A DNA stretch of 9,369 nt from an uncultured Collinsella sp. (lineage in GTDB: Bacteria; Actinomycetota; Coriobacteriia; Coriobacteriales; Coriobacteriaceae), in contig USNA01000026.1 of the NCBI GenBank assembly GCA_900555955.1, forward strand, positions 1-9,369. Direction: 5' to 3'. The notes beneath the pieces were generated by a model. That model was not told where the DNA came from. It saw nothing but the letters and a program-made list of their open reading frames with translations, and did not search any database. The position numbers and the translations under genes are program-made. Of the stretch, positions 1-7,190 are shown one piece after another (the stretch's first letter is position 1; the number at the start of each line of letters is the position of its first letter).

Positions 1-1638
1 CGCCGCGATGTCGTTATGGGCTGTATCGGGGTTGGCCTTGCCGCGGGCGTCTTCCGTCTTGCCGAATACCAGATCGTGAATGCTGACAAGCTGCGCGAGC
101 GTGCGGACGCGCGTCGTCTGCTTTCACAGACGCTCTATGCCAAACGTGGCACTATCTACGACCGCAACGGCAACGTGCTGACGTCGTCGGTCGAATGCCG
201 CAATGTCGCCGTGAACCCTCAGCTTGTCGAGGACGTCGACAAGACGGTCTCGGCGCTGGTCAAGGCTACCGGTATTGATAAAAAGACCTGCCGCAAGCTG
301 GTGCTGTCTGATGGTTTCTGGGTGTATATCAAGCGCCAGGTCGACGAAGATGACGCTGCCGCCCTGGAAAAGAAGAATCTACCCGGCGTGCTCTTTGAGC
401 AGGCGATGAAGCGGGTTTACCCGTATGGAAACCTGGCTTCTCAGCTGCTGGGCGTCGTGAACGTGGACAACGCTGGCCTGACGGGACTCGAAAAACAATA
501 CGATGAGCTTCTGACCGGAACGAATGGCTCTCTTGTGCGCGAGCGCGCAAGAGATGGCGGCTACATCGCGGGCGGTGCCTATAAAAAGGTTGCCGCGATC
601 GATGGCGTGGATATCGTGACGACGATCGACGTCAACATTCAGCGCGCCGCGGAAGATGCCTTGGCCGAGGCGGTCGAGAAGACGAAGGCCAAAAACGGGT
701 CGGCCCTGGTGACCGACCCGACGACTGGAGAGATCCTGGCCGCCTGCTCGTATCCGACCTACGACCAGACCAATTTGGAAAACGCCAAGACCGAGGACAT
801 GAACCTTCGTCTGGTGACGGATGCCTACGAGCCCGGCTCGGTCTTTAAGACGCTGGTTGCGGGCGCCGGATTTGATTTGGGCGTTGTGCGCCCGAGCACA
901 TCGTTTGAGGTTCCCGCGAGTATCAAGGTGGGCGACGATACCGTTACCGATGCCGACAAGCGTGACTACACCATGACAATGGACGTACGCGAGATGATGC
1001 GCCGTTCGTCCAATGTCGGTTTTGTCCTGGTGGGGCGCAAGATCGGTGCCGATGATTTTGCCACCTATGTGGACAAGTGGGGTATCGGTCATAGCTCCGG
1101 TGTCGATTTTCCGGGTGAGAGTCTGGGCATCGTCAAGGAGCGCGACCAGTACGATGGTGCCACCTTGGGTGCTATGAGCTTTGGCCAGGCGCTGTCCGTC
1201 TCGCCGATTGAGGTCGCACGTGCCGTGGGCGGCATCGCGAACGGCGGCGTGATGATGACTCCGCACTTCTATAAGTCGAGCAAGGGCGATGAAAAGGATT
1301 GGGGCGAGGGGGATCGCGCGATTTCCGAGGAGGCCGCCTCGCAGGTGACATCGTGTATGCAGACGGTCGTTGCCGAGGGAATGGGCGTTGGCGGCGCGGT
1401 GGACGGCTACGACGTGGCGGGCAAGACCGGTACGGCCGAGCGCGCCGATGAGAACGGCGGCTACCTCAAAGAGAACTACATGTCGTCTTTTATGGGGTTT
1501 GCCCCGGCGCAGTCGCCCAAGGTCCTGTGCTATATCACCCTTGACGGAACCCCGTCAGGCTCCGATGCCGCCGCAGTGCCGTTCCAGTCCATTATGGCCA
1601 GTGCGCTTGACGTATTGGGTGTCCCGCGCACCAAGTAG
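1..1638 (+). CDS. ftsI: Class B penicillin-binding protein, FtsI/PBP2-type septal peptidoglycan transpeptidase (5' partial)
   Basis: D,D-transpeptidase that crosslinks stem peptides of new septal peptidoglycan. It acts outside the membrane, anchored by one N-terminal helix, and is expected to partner FtsW. Numbering from the ATG at base 16, residues 1-22 are the hydrophobic anchor. The RGTIYDRNG motif typical of the start of the PBP dimerisation domain is at 44-52. The transpeptidase domain spans about 205-535 and holds all three penicilloyl-serine motifs: SVFK at 275-278 (nucleophile Ser275), SSN at 331-333 and KTGTA at 470-474. The protein ends shortly after this domain, so there are no C-terminal PASTA repeats. 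The frame stays open upstream of base 16 to the window edge (RRDVV), and that ATG lies inside the membrane helix and has no clear ribosome binding site. The true start is therefore probably outside the window. The family is certain; FtsI rather than a paralogous PBP2 rests on the dcw context. Confidence 0.95.
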   Translation, partial: RRDVVMGCIGVGLAAGVFRLAEYQIVNADKLRERADARRLLSQTLYAKRGTIYDRNGNVLTSSVECRNVAVNPQLVEDVDKTVSALVKATGIDKKTCRKLVLSDGFWVYIKRQVDEDDAAALEKKNLPGVLFEQAMKRVYPYGNLASQLLGVVNVDNAGLTGLEKQYDELLTGTNGSLVRERARDGGYIAGGAYKKVAAIDGVDIVTTIDVNIQRAAEDALAEAVEKTKAKNGSALVTDPTTGEILAACSYPTYDQTNLENAKTEDMNLRLVTDAYEPGSVFKTLVAGAGFDLGVVRPSTSFEVPASIKVGDDTVTDADKRDYTMTMDVREMMRRSSNVGFVLVGRKIGADDFATYVDKWGIGHSSGVDFPGESLGIVKERDQYDGATLGAMSFGQALSVSPIEVARAVGGIANGGVMMTPHFYKSSKGDEKDWGEGDRAISEEAASQVTSCMQTVVAEGMGVGGAVDGYDVAGKTGTAERADENGGYLKENYMSSFMGFAPAQSPKVLCYITLDGTPSGSDAAAVPFQSIMASALDVLGVPRTK

Positions 1639-1718
1639 GGGGTTACTATCTATGAAATGGCCAGTCGGTTAATCCGGGTTGTTCACATGCCCTGCACCAC
1701 GCATAGGCGGCGCTGGGA

Positions 1719-1724
1719 TACAAT
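1719..1724 (+). promoter_or_regulatory. Candidate -10 element (TACAAT) upstream of murF
   Basis: The 123-base gap between the PBP gene and murF contains TACAAT, one mismatch from the TATAAT consensus, 37 bases before the murF ATG. No good -35 hexamer is present 16-18 bases upstream, and there is no TGn extension directly before it. It could be a weak or activator-dependent promoter that lets the murF block be expressed apart from ftsI, or it could be chance. No U-tract hairpin terminator is visible in the gap, so read-through from ftsI is also likely. Confidence 0.35.
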
Positions 1725-1761
1725 ACGCCGATAGCATTATTAGGTTTACAGGGGAGCTGCA

Positions 1762-3186
1762 ATGATAGAGATCGCCGTCAACAACCTCGCGGCCGCAACA
1801 GGGGCCCGAACCGTGACGGGAGAAGCCGATCGGGTATGCCGCGGTTGCGTTATCGACTCACGCCAGGTTGAGGAGGACACGATATTCGTCGCCTTCCCGG
1901 GTGAAAAGGTCGACGGCAACGATTTTGCTTCCCGTGCCATCGAGTCGGGTGCCGGCGCCGTCGTGATGACGCGCGAGCCCGATGCCGAGCTGCTTTCGCT
2001 GGCCCATGAGAAGGGCTGCGCCATCCTGCATACCGATGACCCCGAGGAGTTTTTGCTGCGCCTGGCTCACGCTTATCGTTTGGAGCTTGGCTGCCTGGTA
2101 ATTGGTATTACCGGCTCTATCGGCAAGACGACGACCAAGGACGTGCTCGCCGCGGTGCTCGCCAAGCGCTATCGCGTTTGGGCCACCAAGGGTAACTACA
2201 ACAACCTGATCGGTATGCCGCTCACGGTGCTGGCGGCCCCTGCCGACACCGAGGTTCTGGTGCTCGAGATGGGCATGAACCATTTCCACGAGATTGAGCG
2301 CATGTCTCAGTCCGCCAATCCCAACCTTGCCATTGTGACCAAGATCGGCACCTCCCATATCGGTATTCTGGGCAGTCGCGAGAATATCGCTCGTGCCAAA
2401 TCAGAGATTGTTGGCGGCATGTGCGCCGCCGGTGACCTTCTCCCGTTGTTGGTTTTGGGTGGCGAGGACGACTTTACCCCGTTCATCCGCGACACCTTTG
2501 CCGCGCCTGCGGGCGTCGACGTGATGCTTGCGGGCGTCTCGGACGACGATGAGGTCCGTGCGCGCGACATTCGCATTGACGACGAGGGGCGCCCGGTCTT
2601 TACGCTCGATTTTGGCTCGGGCGAGACCATCGACACCCTGCTTGCCATTCCCGGCGTGCAGTCCGTTCCCAATGCCGTCAAGGCCGCGGCGGTTGCCCAT
2701 CGCCTTGGCGTGACGCCCGAGCAGATCGATGCCGCCTTTAGGGGTCTCACGATTACCGGGCATCGTCAGGAGATCAAGCGCGCCAAGAGCGGTGCTCGCG
2801 TCATCGATGACTCATATAACGCCAGTGCCGAATCGATGGCGGCGGGCCTCGACCTGCTGTGCTCGCTTTCGTGCACGGGTTCGCGCATGGCCGTTCTAGG
2901 AGAGATGGGCGAGATGGGCGACGAGGCCCCTCGCATGCATGAGCTGGTGGGCGCCTATGCGGCGGCCAAGAAGCTCGATATGCTCGCATGTGTCGGCGGT
3001 GAGCTTGCCCAGCGTATGGCCGAGGCCGCGCGCATGATGGGTATGGATGAGGACCGCATTCAGGTGTTCTCCGACTATCAGCAGGTGCTCGACCGTATGG
3101 GCGGCGCACTTGAGCAGCATGATGTCGTGCTGGTCAAGGGCTCACGCTTCGTTGAACTCGATCGCTTTGTGGAAGGTGTGTGCTAG
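1762..3186 (+). CDS. murF: UDP-N-acetylmuramoyl-tripeptide--D-alanyl-D-alanine ligase (MurF)
   Basis: Cytoplasmic ATP-dependent ligase that adds the D-Ala-D-Ala dipeptide to UDP-MurNAc-tripeptide, the last cytoplasmic step in building the pentapeptide. The 474-residue length is normal. The N-terminal UDP-sugar-binding domain has VIDSRQV at 30-36. The central Mur ligase ATPase domain has the P-loop TGSIGKTTTK at 117-126, GNYNNLIGMP at 144-153, EMGMN at 169-173 and IGTSHIGILGS at 195-205. The C-terminal domain has DDSYNASAES at 349-358 and KGSR at 459-462. GNYNN and EMGMN, together with the DDSYNA-type motif, mark MurF rather than MurE, MurD or MurC. The ATG has a good Shine-Dalgarno sequence (GGGGAG at 1751-1756, spacer 5). 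It starts a tightly packed block, with only 3 bases to mraY. The MurE gene that would make its substrate is not adjacent. Confidence 0.97.
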   Translation: MIEIAVNNLAAATGARTVTGEADRVCRGCVIDSRQVEEDTIFVAFPGEKVDGNDFASRAIESGAGAVVMTREPDAELLSLAHEKGCAILHTDDPEEFLLRLAHAYRLELGCLVIGITGSIGKTTTKDVLAAVLAKRYRVWATKGNYNNLIGMPLTVLAAPADTEVLVLEMGMNHFHEIERMSQSANPNLAIVTKIGTSHIGILGSRENIARAKSEIVGGMCAAGDLLPLLVLGGEDDFTPFIRDTFAAPAGVDVMLAGVSDDDEVRARDIRIDDEGRPVFTLDFGSGETIDTLLAIPGVQSVPNAVKAAAVAHRLGVTPEQIDAAFRGLTITGHRQEIKRAKSGARVIDDSYNASAESMAAGLDLLCSLSCTGSRMAVLGEMGEMGDEAPRMHELVGAYAAAKKLDMLACVGGELAQRMAEAARMMGMDEDRIQVFSDYQQVLDRMGGALEQHDVVLVKGSRFVELDRFVEGVC

Positions 3187-3189
3187 TCC

Positions 3190-4209
3190 ATGTTCGGCAA
3201 TCCTTCGTATCCTACGTACCAGGCATTTTTGGGATTGGGCATCGCCGCCGTCATCGCGATGCTGCTTATGCCGTGGTGGATTAAGCTCCTGAAGGTCGAG
3301 GGCATCGGCCAGCAGGTTCGCGCCGATGGCCCCAAGCGTCACCTGATTAAGCAGGGCACGCCCACCATGGGTGGCGTCATCATCCTGGTTGCCGTTTCGC
3401 TGACGTGCCTTTTGATGGGAAAGCTCACCACCGAGCTCGTGCTTGTGCTGCTCGCCACGCTGGCAACCGGCGTTCTTGGCCTCATCGACGACCTGACTTC
3501 TGTCACGCACGGCCGCTCGCTCGGCCTGACGCCTCACGCCAAGATGATCGGCCTCACCATCATTTGCGTTACCTTTACCGTGCTTGCCGTCAACTGGTGC
3601 GGCGTCGCCCCCGAGATTCGTTTCCCCGGTGGCCTGACGATCGACCTTGGTGTGCTCTCGACCACCATTTGCGGCCTCTCTTTTCCGTGGCTCTACCTTG
3701 TCTTTTGCTGGCTGATGATCGCGGGCCTTTCCAACGCCGTAAACCTCACCGACGGCTTGGACGGTCTTGCCGGCGGCACCTCCATGATCGCCATGCTGGC
3801 CATGGCTGCCATGGCGTTTTTGCACGGCGATGTGAACCTGTCCATCTTCTGCACGGCGTGCGCCGGCGCCTGCCTGGGATTTTTGTGGTTCAACTGCTAT
3901 CCGGCGAGCATCTTTATGGGCGATACCGGCTCGCTTGCCCTGGGTGCCGCTTTTGCCTGCACCTCCATCATGACCAACACCGAAGTCGTTTCCCTCATCA
4001 TCGGCGGTCTGTTTATCGTCGAGACCCTGTCGGTCATGATCCAGGTCGTCTATTTCCACTTTACGCACAAGCGCGTCTTCCTTATGGCGCCCATTCACCA
4101 TCATTTCGAAAAGAAGGGCTGGGCCGAGACCAAGGTCGTCATCCGTTTTTGGATTGTCGCCGCGGCCTTCGGAGCCCTGGGCCTCGCGTTGTTCTTCCAG
4201 TTGGGATAG
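3190..4209 (+). CDS. mraY: Phospho-N-acetylmuramoyl-pentapeptide-transferase (MraY)
   Basis: Integral membrane enzyme that transfers phospho-MurNAc-pentapeptide from UDP to undecaprenyl phosphate, giving lipid I on the inner face of the membrane. The 339 residues form about ten hydrophobic segments, as is usual for the family. Visible signature elements are GTPTMGG at 56-62, the Asp pair at 100-101, NAVNLTDGLDGLA at 182-194 (Asp188 and Asp191), FMGDTGSL at 242-249 with the conserved Asp245, and the MraY-specific PIHHHFE at 301-307, which separates it from WecA/TagO-type transferases. The ATG lies 3 bases after the murF stop. Its likely ribosome binding sequence, GGAAGGTG at 3171-3178, sits inside the murF end, so translation is probably coupled. 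It makes the substrate for MurG, encoded further along the cluster. Confidence 0.98.
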   Translation: MFGNPSYPTYQAFLGLGIAAVIAMLLMPWWIKLLKVEGIGQQVRADGPKRHLIKQGTPTMGGVIILVAVSLTCLLMGKLTTELVLVLLATLATGVLGLIDDLTSVTHGRSLGLTPHAKMIGLTIICVTFTVLAVNWCGVAPEIRFPGGLTIDLGVLSTTICGLSFPWLYLVFCWLMIAGLSNAVNLTDGLDGLAGGTSMIAMLAMAAMAFLHGDVNLSIFCTACAGACLGFLWFNCYPASIFMGDTGSLALGAAFACTSIMTNTEVVSLIIGGLFIVETLSVMIQVVYFHFTHKRVFLMAPIHHHFEKKGWAETKVVIRFWIVAAAFGALGLALFFQLG

Positions 4210-4218
4210 TGGTCTTTC

Positions 4219-5625
4219 ATGCCTCTTGCTGATGTCTTTAGCCTGCTCGTTTTGGGCCAGGGTAAGTCCGGTCTTGATGTCGCTCGCTGGGCGCTTGCGC
4301 ATCCCGAGCGCGTGAGTGCCGTTACCGTTTACGGTGGCGGCACGTCCGAGCCCAACGATGCCACGCGCTCGCTCGAGGCACACGGGGCATCGTTTGTCTA
4401 CGGAACCGAGCAGGTCGAGGGCGCGTTTGATGTATGCGTGACGTGTCCGGGCATCTCGGAGTTCTCGGCATTCTTTAAGGCTGGCCGTGATCACGCTGCC
4501 CAGATTATGGGCGAGCCCGAGTTTGCCTACCGCCTGTCTCCCCAAAATTGGATTGCCATTACGGGCACCAACGGCAAGACGACAACTACGTCGCTGACCG
4601 ATTACCTGCTTAAGGCAGCGGGCGAGGCGAGCGTTGCTGTCGGCAACATCGGCGAGCCTCCGGTGAACGAGATCGACGGCCGTGCGCATAACGAGTGGTT
4701 TGTGGCGGAGCTTTCGAGCTATCAGATCGCAACGACCCAGGAGCTTCACCCCCGTGTGGCGGTGCTGCTCAACATTACCCCCGATCATCTGGGCTGGCAT
4801 AAGAGCCATAAGAACTATGCGCTCGCCAAGATTAAGCTCTTCGAGAATATGGTCGACGATGACCTGGTGATTGTTGACGTCGAGGATGCCGGTATCCACG
4901 AGTTCGATGAGTACATCTATGTTCCGGGCCGTCGCATCTGCAAGGTTGCTTTTGACGAGCCTGCGGGCGAGGACGCCGCATTTGTTCGCGATGGCAAGAT
5001 GGTCATTCGCCTGAAGGGCGTCGAGACCCCGCTCGTCGATACGTCCGAGCTTAAGATTTCGGGCCATCACAATGTAATCAATGCCCTGTGTGCTGCCACG
5101 GCGGCCCTGACGGTCGGCGCCGATGTTGACGGTGTGTGTCGCGGCCTGGTCTCGTTCCAGCCGCTGGAGCACCGCGTTGAGCCCTGTGGCGAGATCGATG
5201 GCGTGCGCTATGTTAACGATTCCAAGGCAACGAACACCGATGCGGTCGAAAAGGCCCTGACGGCGTTTCCCGATGACGATGTGATCTTGCTGCTCGGCGG
5301 TCACGATAAGGGCACGCCGCTCGAGTCCTTTGCCCGCGTTGTGATGGATAACGTTCGCTCGGTGGTCTGCTTTGGCGACGCGCGCGAGCGCTTTACCGCC
5401 GCTATGGACGCGGCGGATGTCGACGGTGATGTCGATATCGCCCAGGCCGACGACCTGCGCGATGCCGTGGACGTTGCCCGTTCGCTTTCGAGTCGCGGCG
5501 ATGTGATCTTACTGTCGCCCGCCTGCTCTTCGTTCGATGAGTTCTCGGGCTACGAGGAGCGCGGTCGCGTGTTTAAGGACTATGTGGCCCAGCTTGCCGC
5601 TGCGTCCAATACGCAAATGGAATAG
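4219..5625 (+). CDS. murD: UDP-N-acetylmuramoyl-L-alanine--D-glutamate ligase (MurD)
   Basis: Cytoplasmic ATP-dependent ligase that adds D-glutamate to UDP-MurNAc-L-Ala. The 468 residues fit the family. A Rossmann-like N-terminal domain begins with LGQGKSG at 12-18 and has TCPGIS at 75-80. The ATPase domain has TGTNGKTTTT at 115-124, ELSSYQ at 164-169, NITPDHLGWH at 185-194 and HNVINALCA at 284-292. Lys204 in AKIKLFEN aligns by motif with the carbamylated lysine of E. coli MurD (inference). The C-terminal domain has FQPLEHR at 313-319, NDSKATN at 333-339, GGHDKG at 360-365 and SPACSSFDEF at 433-442; the last is strongly diagnostic of MurD. The ATG is 9 bases after the mraY stop with only a weak Shine-Dalgarno sequence (GGGA at 4203-4206), so translational coupling to mraY is likely. 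Confidence 0.98.
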   Translation: MPLADVFSLLVLGQGKSGLDVARWALAHPERVSAVTVYGGGTSEPNDATRSLEAHGASFVYGTEQVEGAFDVCVTCPGISEFSAFFKAGRDHAAQIMGEPEFAYRLSPQNWIAITGTNGKTTTTSLTDYLLKAAGEASVAVGNIGEPPVNEIDGRAHNEWFVAELSSYQIATTQELHPRVAVLLNITPDHLGWHKSHKNYALAKIKLFENMVDDDLVIVDVEDAGIHEFDEYIYVPGRRICKVAFDEPAGEDAAFVRDGKMVIRLKGVETPLVDTSELKISGHHNVINALCAATAALTVGADVDGVCRGLVSFQPLEHRVEPCGEIDGVRYVNDSKATNTDAVEKALTAFPDDDVILLLGGHDKGTPLESFARVVMDNVRSVVCFGDARERFTAAMDAADVDGDVDIAQADDLRDAVDVARSLSSRGDVILLSPACSSFDEFSGYEERGRVFKDYVAQLAAASNTQME

Positions 5626-5628
5626 GGG
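5624..5628 (+). promoter_or_regulatory. Putative ribosome binding site deciding the ftsW start
   Basis: AGGGG overlaps the murD stop codon and lies 6 bases before a GTG at 5635, a workable spacing. The TTG at 5629 directly abuts it and is therefore a poor start. A second purine-rich stretch, GAGGAG at 5641-5646, could serve the ATG at 5662, but its spacing of 15 bases is long. The choice between GTG 5635 and ATG 5662 is not settled by sequence alone. Confidence 0.4.
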
Positions 5629-5634
5629 TTGCCG

Positions 5635-6987
5635 GTGAGAGAGGAGAGCCCCCGACAGAATATGAGGAGGCCCGACTCGGACCGTGCTTCCTCGCAGTGC
5701 ATCACGCCGCGCGCCGGTCGTCGCACGCAGGGTATCGGCGAACGTTATATCGCCGGCGTCCCCGCACGTATCATGCGACCCCGCCTGGTCTTTTTGACCT
5801 GCCTGTTCTCGCTGGTCTGTTTTGGCCTGCTTATGGTGTACTCGGCTTCTTCAGTCGAGGCGCTTCACGAGAACGACTCCGCGACCTACTTTTTGTTCCG
5901 GCAGTTTATGTTCACTGTCGTCGGTGTTGCTGCCCTCGAGTTCATCGCGCGCGTTGCACCCGATAGCTGGTTTGGCGAAGGGGCGCTTAAACTTGCCCTT
6001 ATCGCTATGATGATCTTGCTGCTTGCGGTGTTCCTCTTTGGTAGCGGCAGTCGTGGCGCTACGCGTTGGCTGAGCATTGCCGGCATTCAGTTTCAGCCAT
6101 CGGAGTTTCTCAAGCCGTTTGCCATTGCCTATTCTGCCATCATGCTCGATCGCGTGTTTTCGCCCGGCGGTAACATCAATGAGTTCCTTAAGGGCATGGG
6201 CTTATATTTGGGCATATCGCTCGTCTTGATTTTTATTCAGCCCGACTTTGGCACCATCCTGATTATTCTGTTGACGATCATGTGCATGGCGCTCTTTGCC
6301 GGCCTTGACCCAAAATTCATTATCGGTGCGATTCTGGCTGGCGCCGTCATCATCGTGATCGCTCTTGTCGTCGAGCCGTACCGTATGGTGCGCATTCAGG
6401 TTCTCTTGAACCCTTGGGCAGATGAATATGGAGACGGGTATCAGGCAACGCTCGCCATTATGGCGTTTGCTTCGGGCGGACTGTTCGGCCGCGGTATCGG
6501 CAACTCAACCATGAAGTACTCGTATTTGCCCGAGGCACACAACGACTACATCCTGGCCATCATTGGCGAGGAGGTTGGCTTTTTGGGGACGCTGCTGTTT
6601 TTCTTGGTGTTTGCGATGCTGATCTACTCGGCGTTTCGAATTGCCGAGCAGGCTGCCAATCGTCGCGGGGCGCTCATGGCTTCGGGCTCTGCGGTTATCC
6701 TCGCGGTGCAGTTTTTGATCAACGCGCTGGGTATTCTCAACGTGTTTCCTATGACGGGTAAGCCGCTGCCGTTCATCAGTTATGGCGGCTCGTCGATTAT
6801 CGTGTCGCTCATGCTCGCCGGGCTTATTTTGCGCGTCTCGCACGAGAGCGCTCGACGCGATGAATACGATCGTCGTCGCGATAGCTTTGCCGTTATGGAC
6901 GAGAGCACCGCCGGTGTTCCCCATACACGTGGGGAGCGCTCGTCGCGTGGCGGTTTTACCGTCTTGAAAGGTTTTGCTTCCGGGTGA
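5635..6987 (+). CDS. ftsW: SEDS-family lipid II glycosyltransferase / cell division protein FtsW
   Basis: Polytopic membrane protein that polymerises lipid II into septal glycan strands, working with the class B PBP of the same cluster. Numbered from the GTG at 5635, a hydrophilic Arg-rich N-terminal tail of about 46 residues precedes roughly ten membrane helices. SEDS signatures are GSRGATRWLSI at 138-148, QPSEFLK at 154-160, QPDFGT at 202-207, PEAHNDYI at 299-306 (Asp304 matches the catalytic aspartate position known in RodA) and GKPLPFISYGGSS at 375-387. A charged cytoplasmic C-terminal tail of about 45 residues ends in a Gly/Arg-rich segment. The gene begins 9 bases after murD. Other starts are ATG 5662, or ATG 5773 at the edge of the first helix, which would remove nearly the whole tail but lacks a clear ribosome binding site. 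FtsW rather than RodA is assigned from the dcw context. Confidence 0.96.
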   Translation: MREESPRQNMRRPDSDRASSQCITPRAGRRTQGIGERYIAGVPARIMRPRLVFLTCLFSLVCFGLLMVYSASSVEALHENDSATYFLFRQFMFTVVGVAALEFIARVAPDSWFGEGALKLALIAMMILLLAVFLFGSGSRGATRWLSIAGIQFQPSEFLKPFAIAYSAIMLDRVFSPGGNINEFLKGMGLYLGISLVLIFIQPDFGTILIILLTIMCMALFAGLDPKFIIGAILAGAVIIVIALVVEPYRMVRIQVLLNPWADEYGDGYQATLAIMAFASGGLFGRGIGNSTMKYSYLPEAHNDYILAIIGEEVGFLGTLLFFLVFAMLIYSAFRIAEQAANRRGALMASGSAVILAVQFLINALGILNVFPMTGKPLPFISYGGSSIIVSLMLAGLILRVSHESARRDEYDRRRDSFAVMDESTAGVPHTRGERSSRGGFTVLKGFASG

Positions 6988-7190
6988 CCACGGTCAAAAC
7001 TGCACTGAAGTGTTTTGCTGCGGCGTCGGATGCCCGTCCGCGACCGGCGCCGCAGAGTCGCCCGCAACGACCTACGCCGCGCAATACGGGTGGCGGATAT
7101 AATCGGATCGACTTGAATTCGGACCCGTCGGCGCGCTTGCGCACCGACGACCAGGGGCCGCGCGTACGAAGGGACTACCATGACCGATAA
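6984..7190 (+). CDS. Possible small Arg/Pro-rich ORF between ftsW and murG (uncertain)
   Basis: A 68-codon frame begins at a GTG that overlaps the ftsW stop as GTGA and ends in a TAA 11 bases inside murG. A purine stretch GAAAGG (6966-6971) lies 12 bases upstream. The predicted product is hydrophilic, rich in Arg, Pro and Asp, and has no membrane segment or recognisable motif. I do not recognise it. Its end-to-end overlap with both neighbours is what a coupled small gene would look like. The codon use looks less biased than in the flanking genes, however, and the stretch contains a perfect TATAAT, so it may instead be untranslated leader DNA for murG. The overlaps may be coincidental. Confidence 0.25.
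   Translation: MTTVKTALKCFAAASDARPRPAPQSRPQRPTPRNTGGGYNRIDLNSDPSARLRTDDQGPRVRRDYHDR
7098..7103 (+). promoter_or_regulatory. Candidate -10 element (TATAAT) upstream of murG
   Basis: A perfect TATAAT lies in the 192-base gap after ftsW, 76 bases before the murG ATG. The surrounding DNA is GC-rich, so the hexamer stands out. The bases 16-18 upstream (around 7075-7081) are GC-rich and do not resemble TTGACA, and no TGn directly precedes it. If used, transcription would start near 7110 and give murG a leader of about 70 bases. It may supply murG and murC independently of the upstream block. Confidence 0.45.

Noticed and set aside
379..1266. A 295-codon frame on the - strand opposite the PBP gene
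   Set aside because: It is a shadow of the transpeptidase coding sequence, with no domain signature and no sensible upstream signals.
1707..1729. GGCG...CGCC inverted repeat before murF
   Set aside because: The stem is only 4 base pairs with a large loop and no T-run, too weak to be a terminator or riboswitch stem.
2902..2919. Tandem GAGATGGGC repeat inside murF
   Set aside because: It encodes GEMGEMGDE within the conserved LGxMxELG-type loop of MurF. It is explained by protein sequence rather than a repeat element.
3142..5304. A 720-codon open frame on the - strand opposite mraY and murD
   Set aside because: It lies fully antisense to two genes with intact catalytic motifs. Its product is His/Arg/Gln-rich with no recognisable domain. 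Such long antisense frames are expected where GC-rich genes avoid TTA, CTA and TCA codons.
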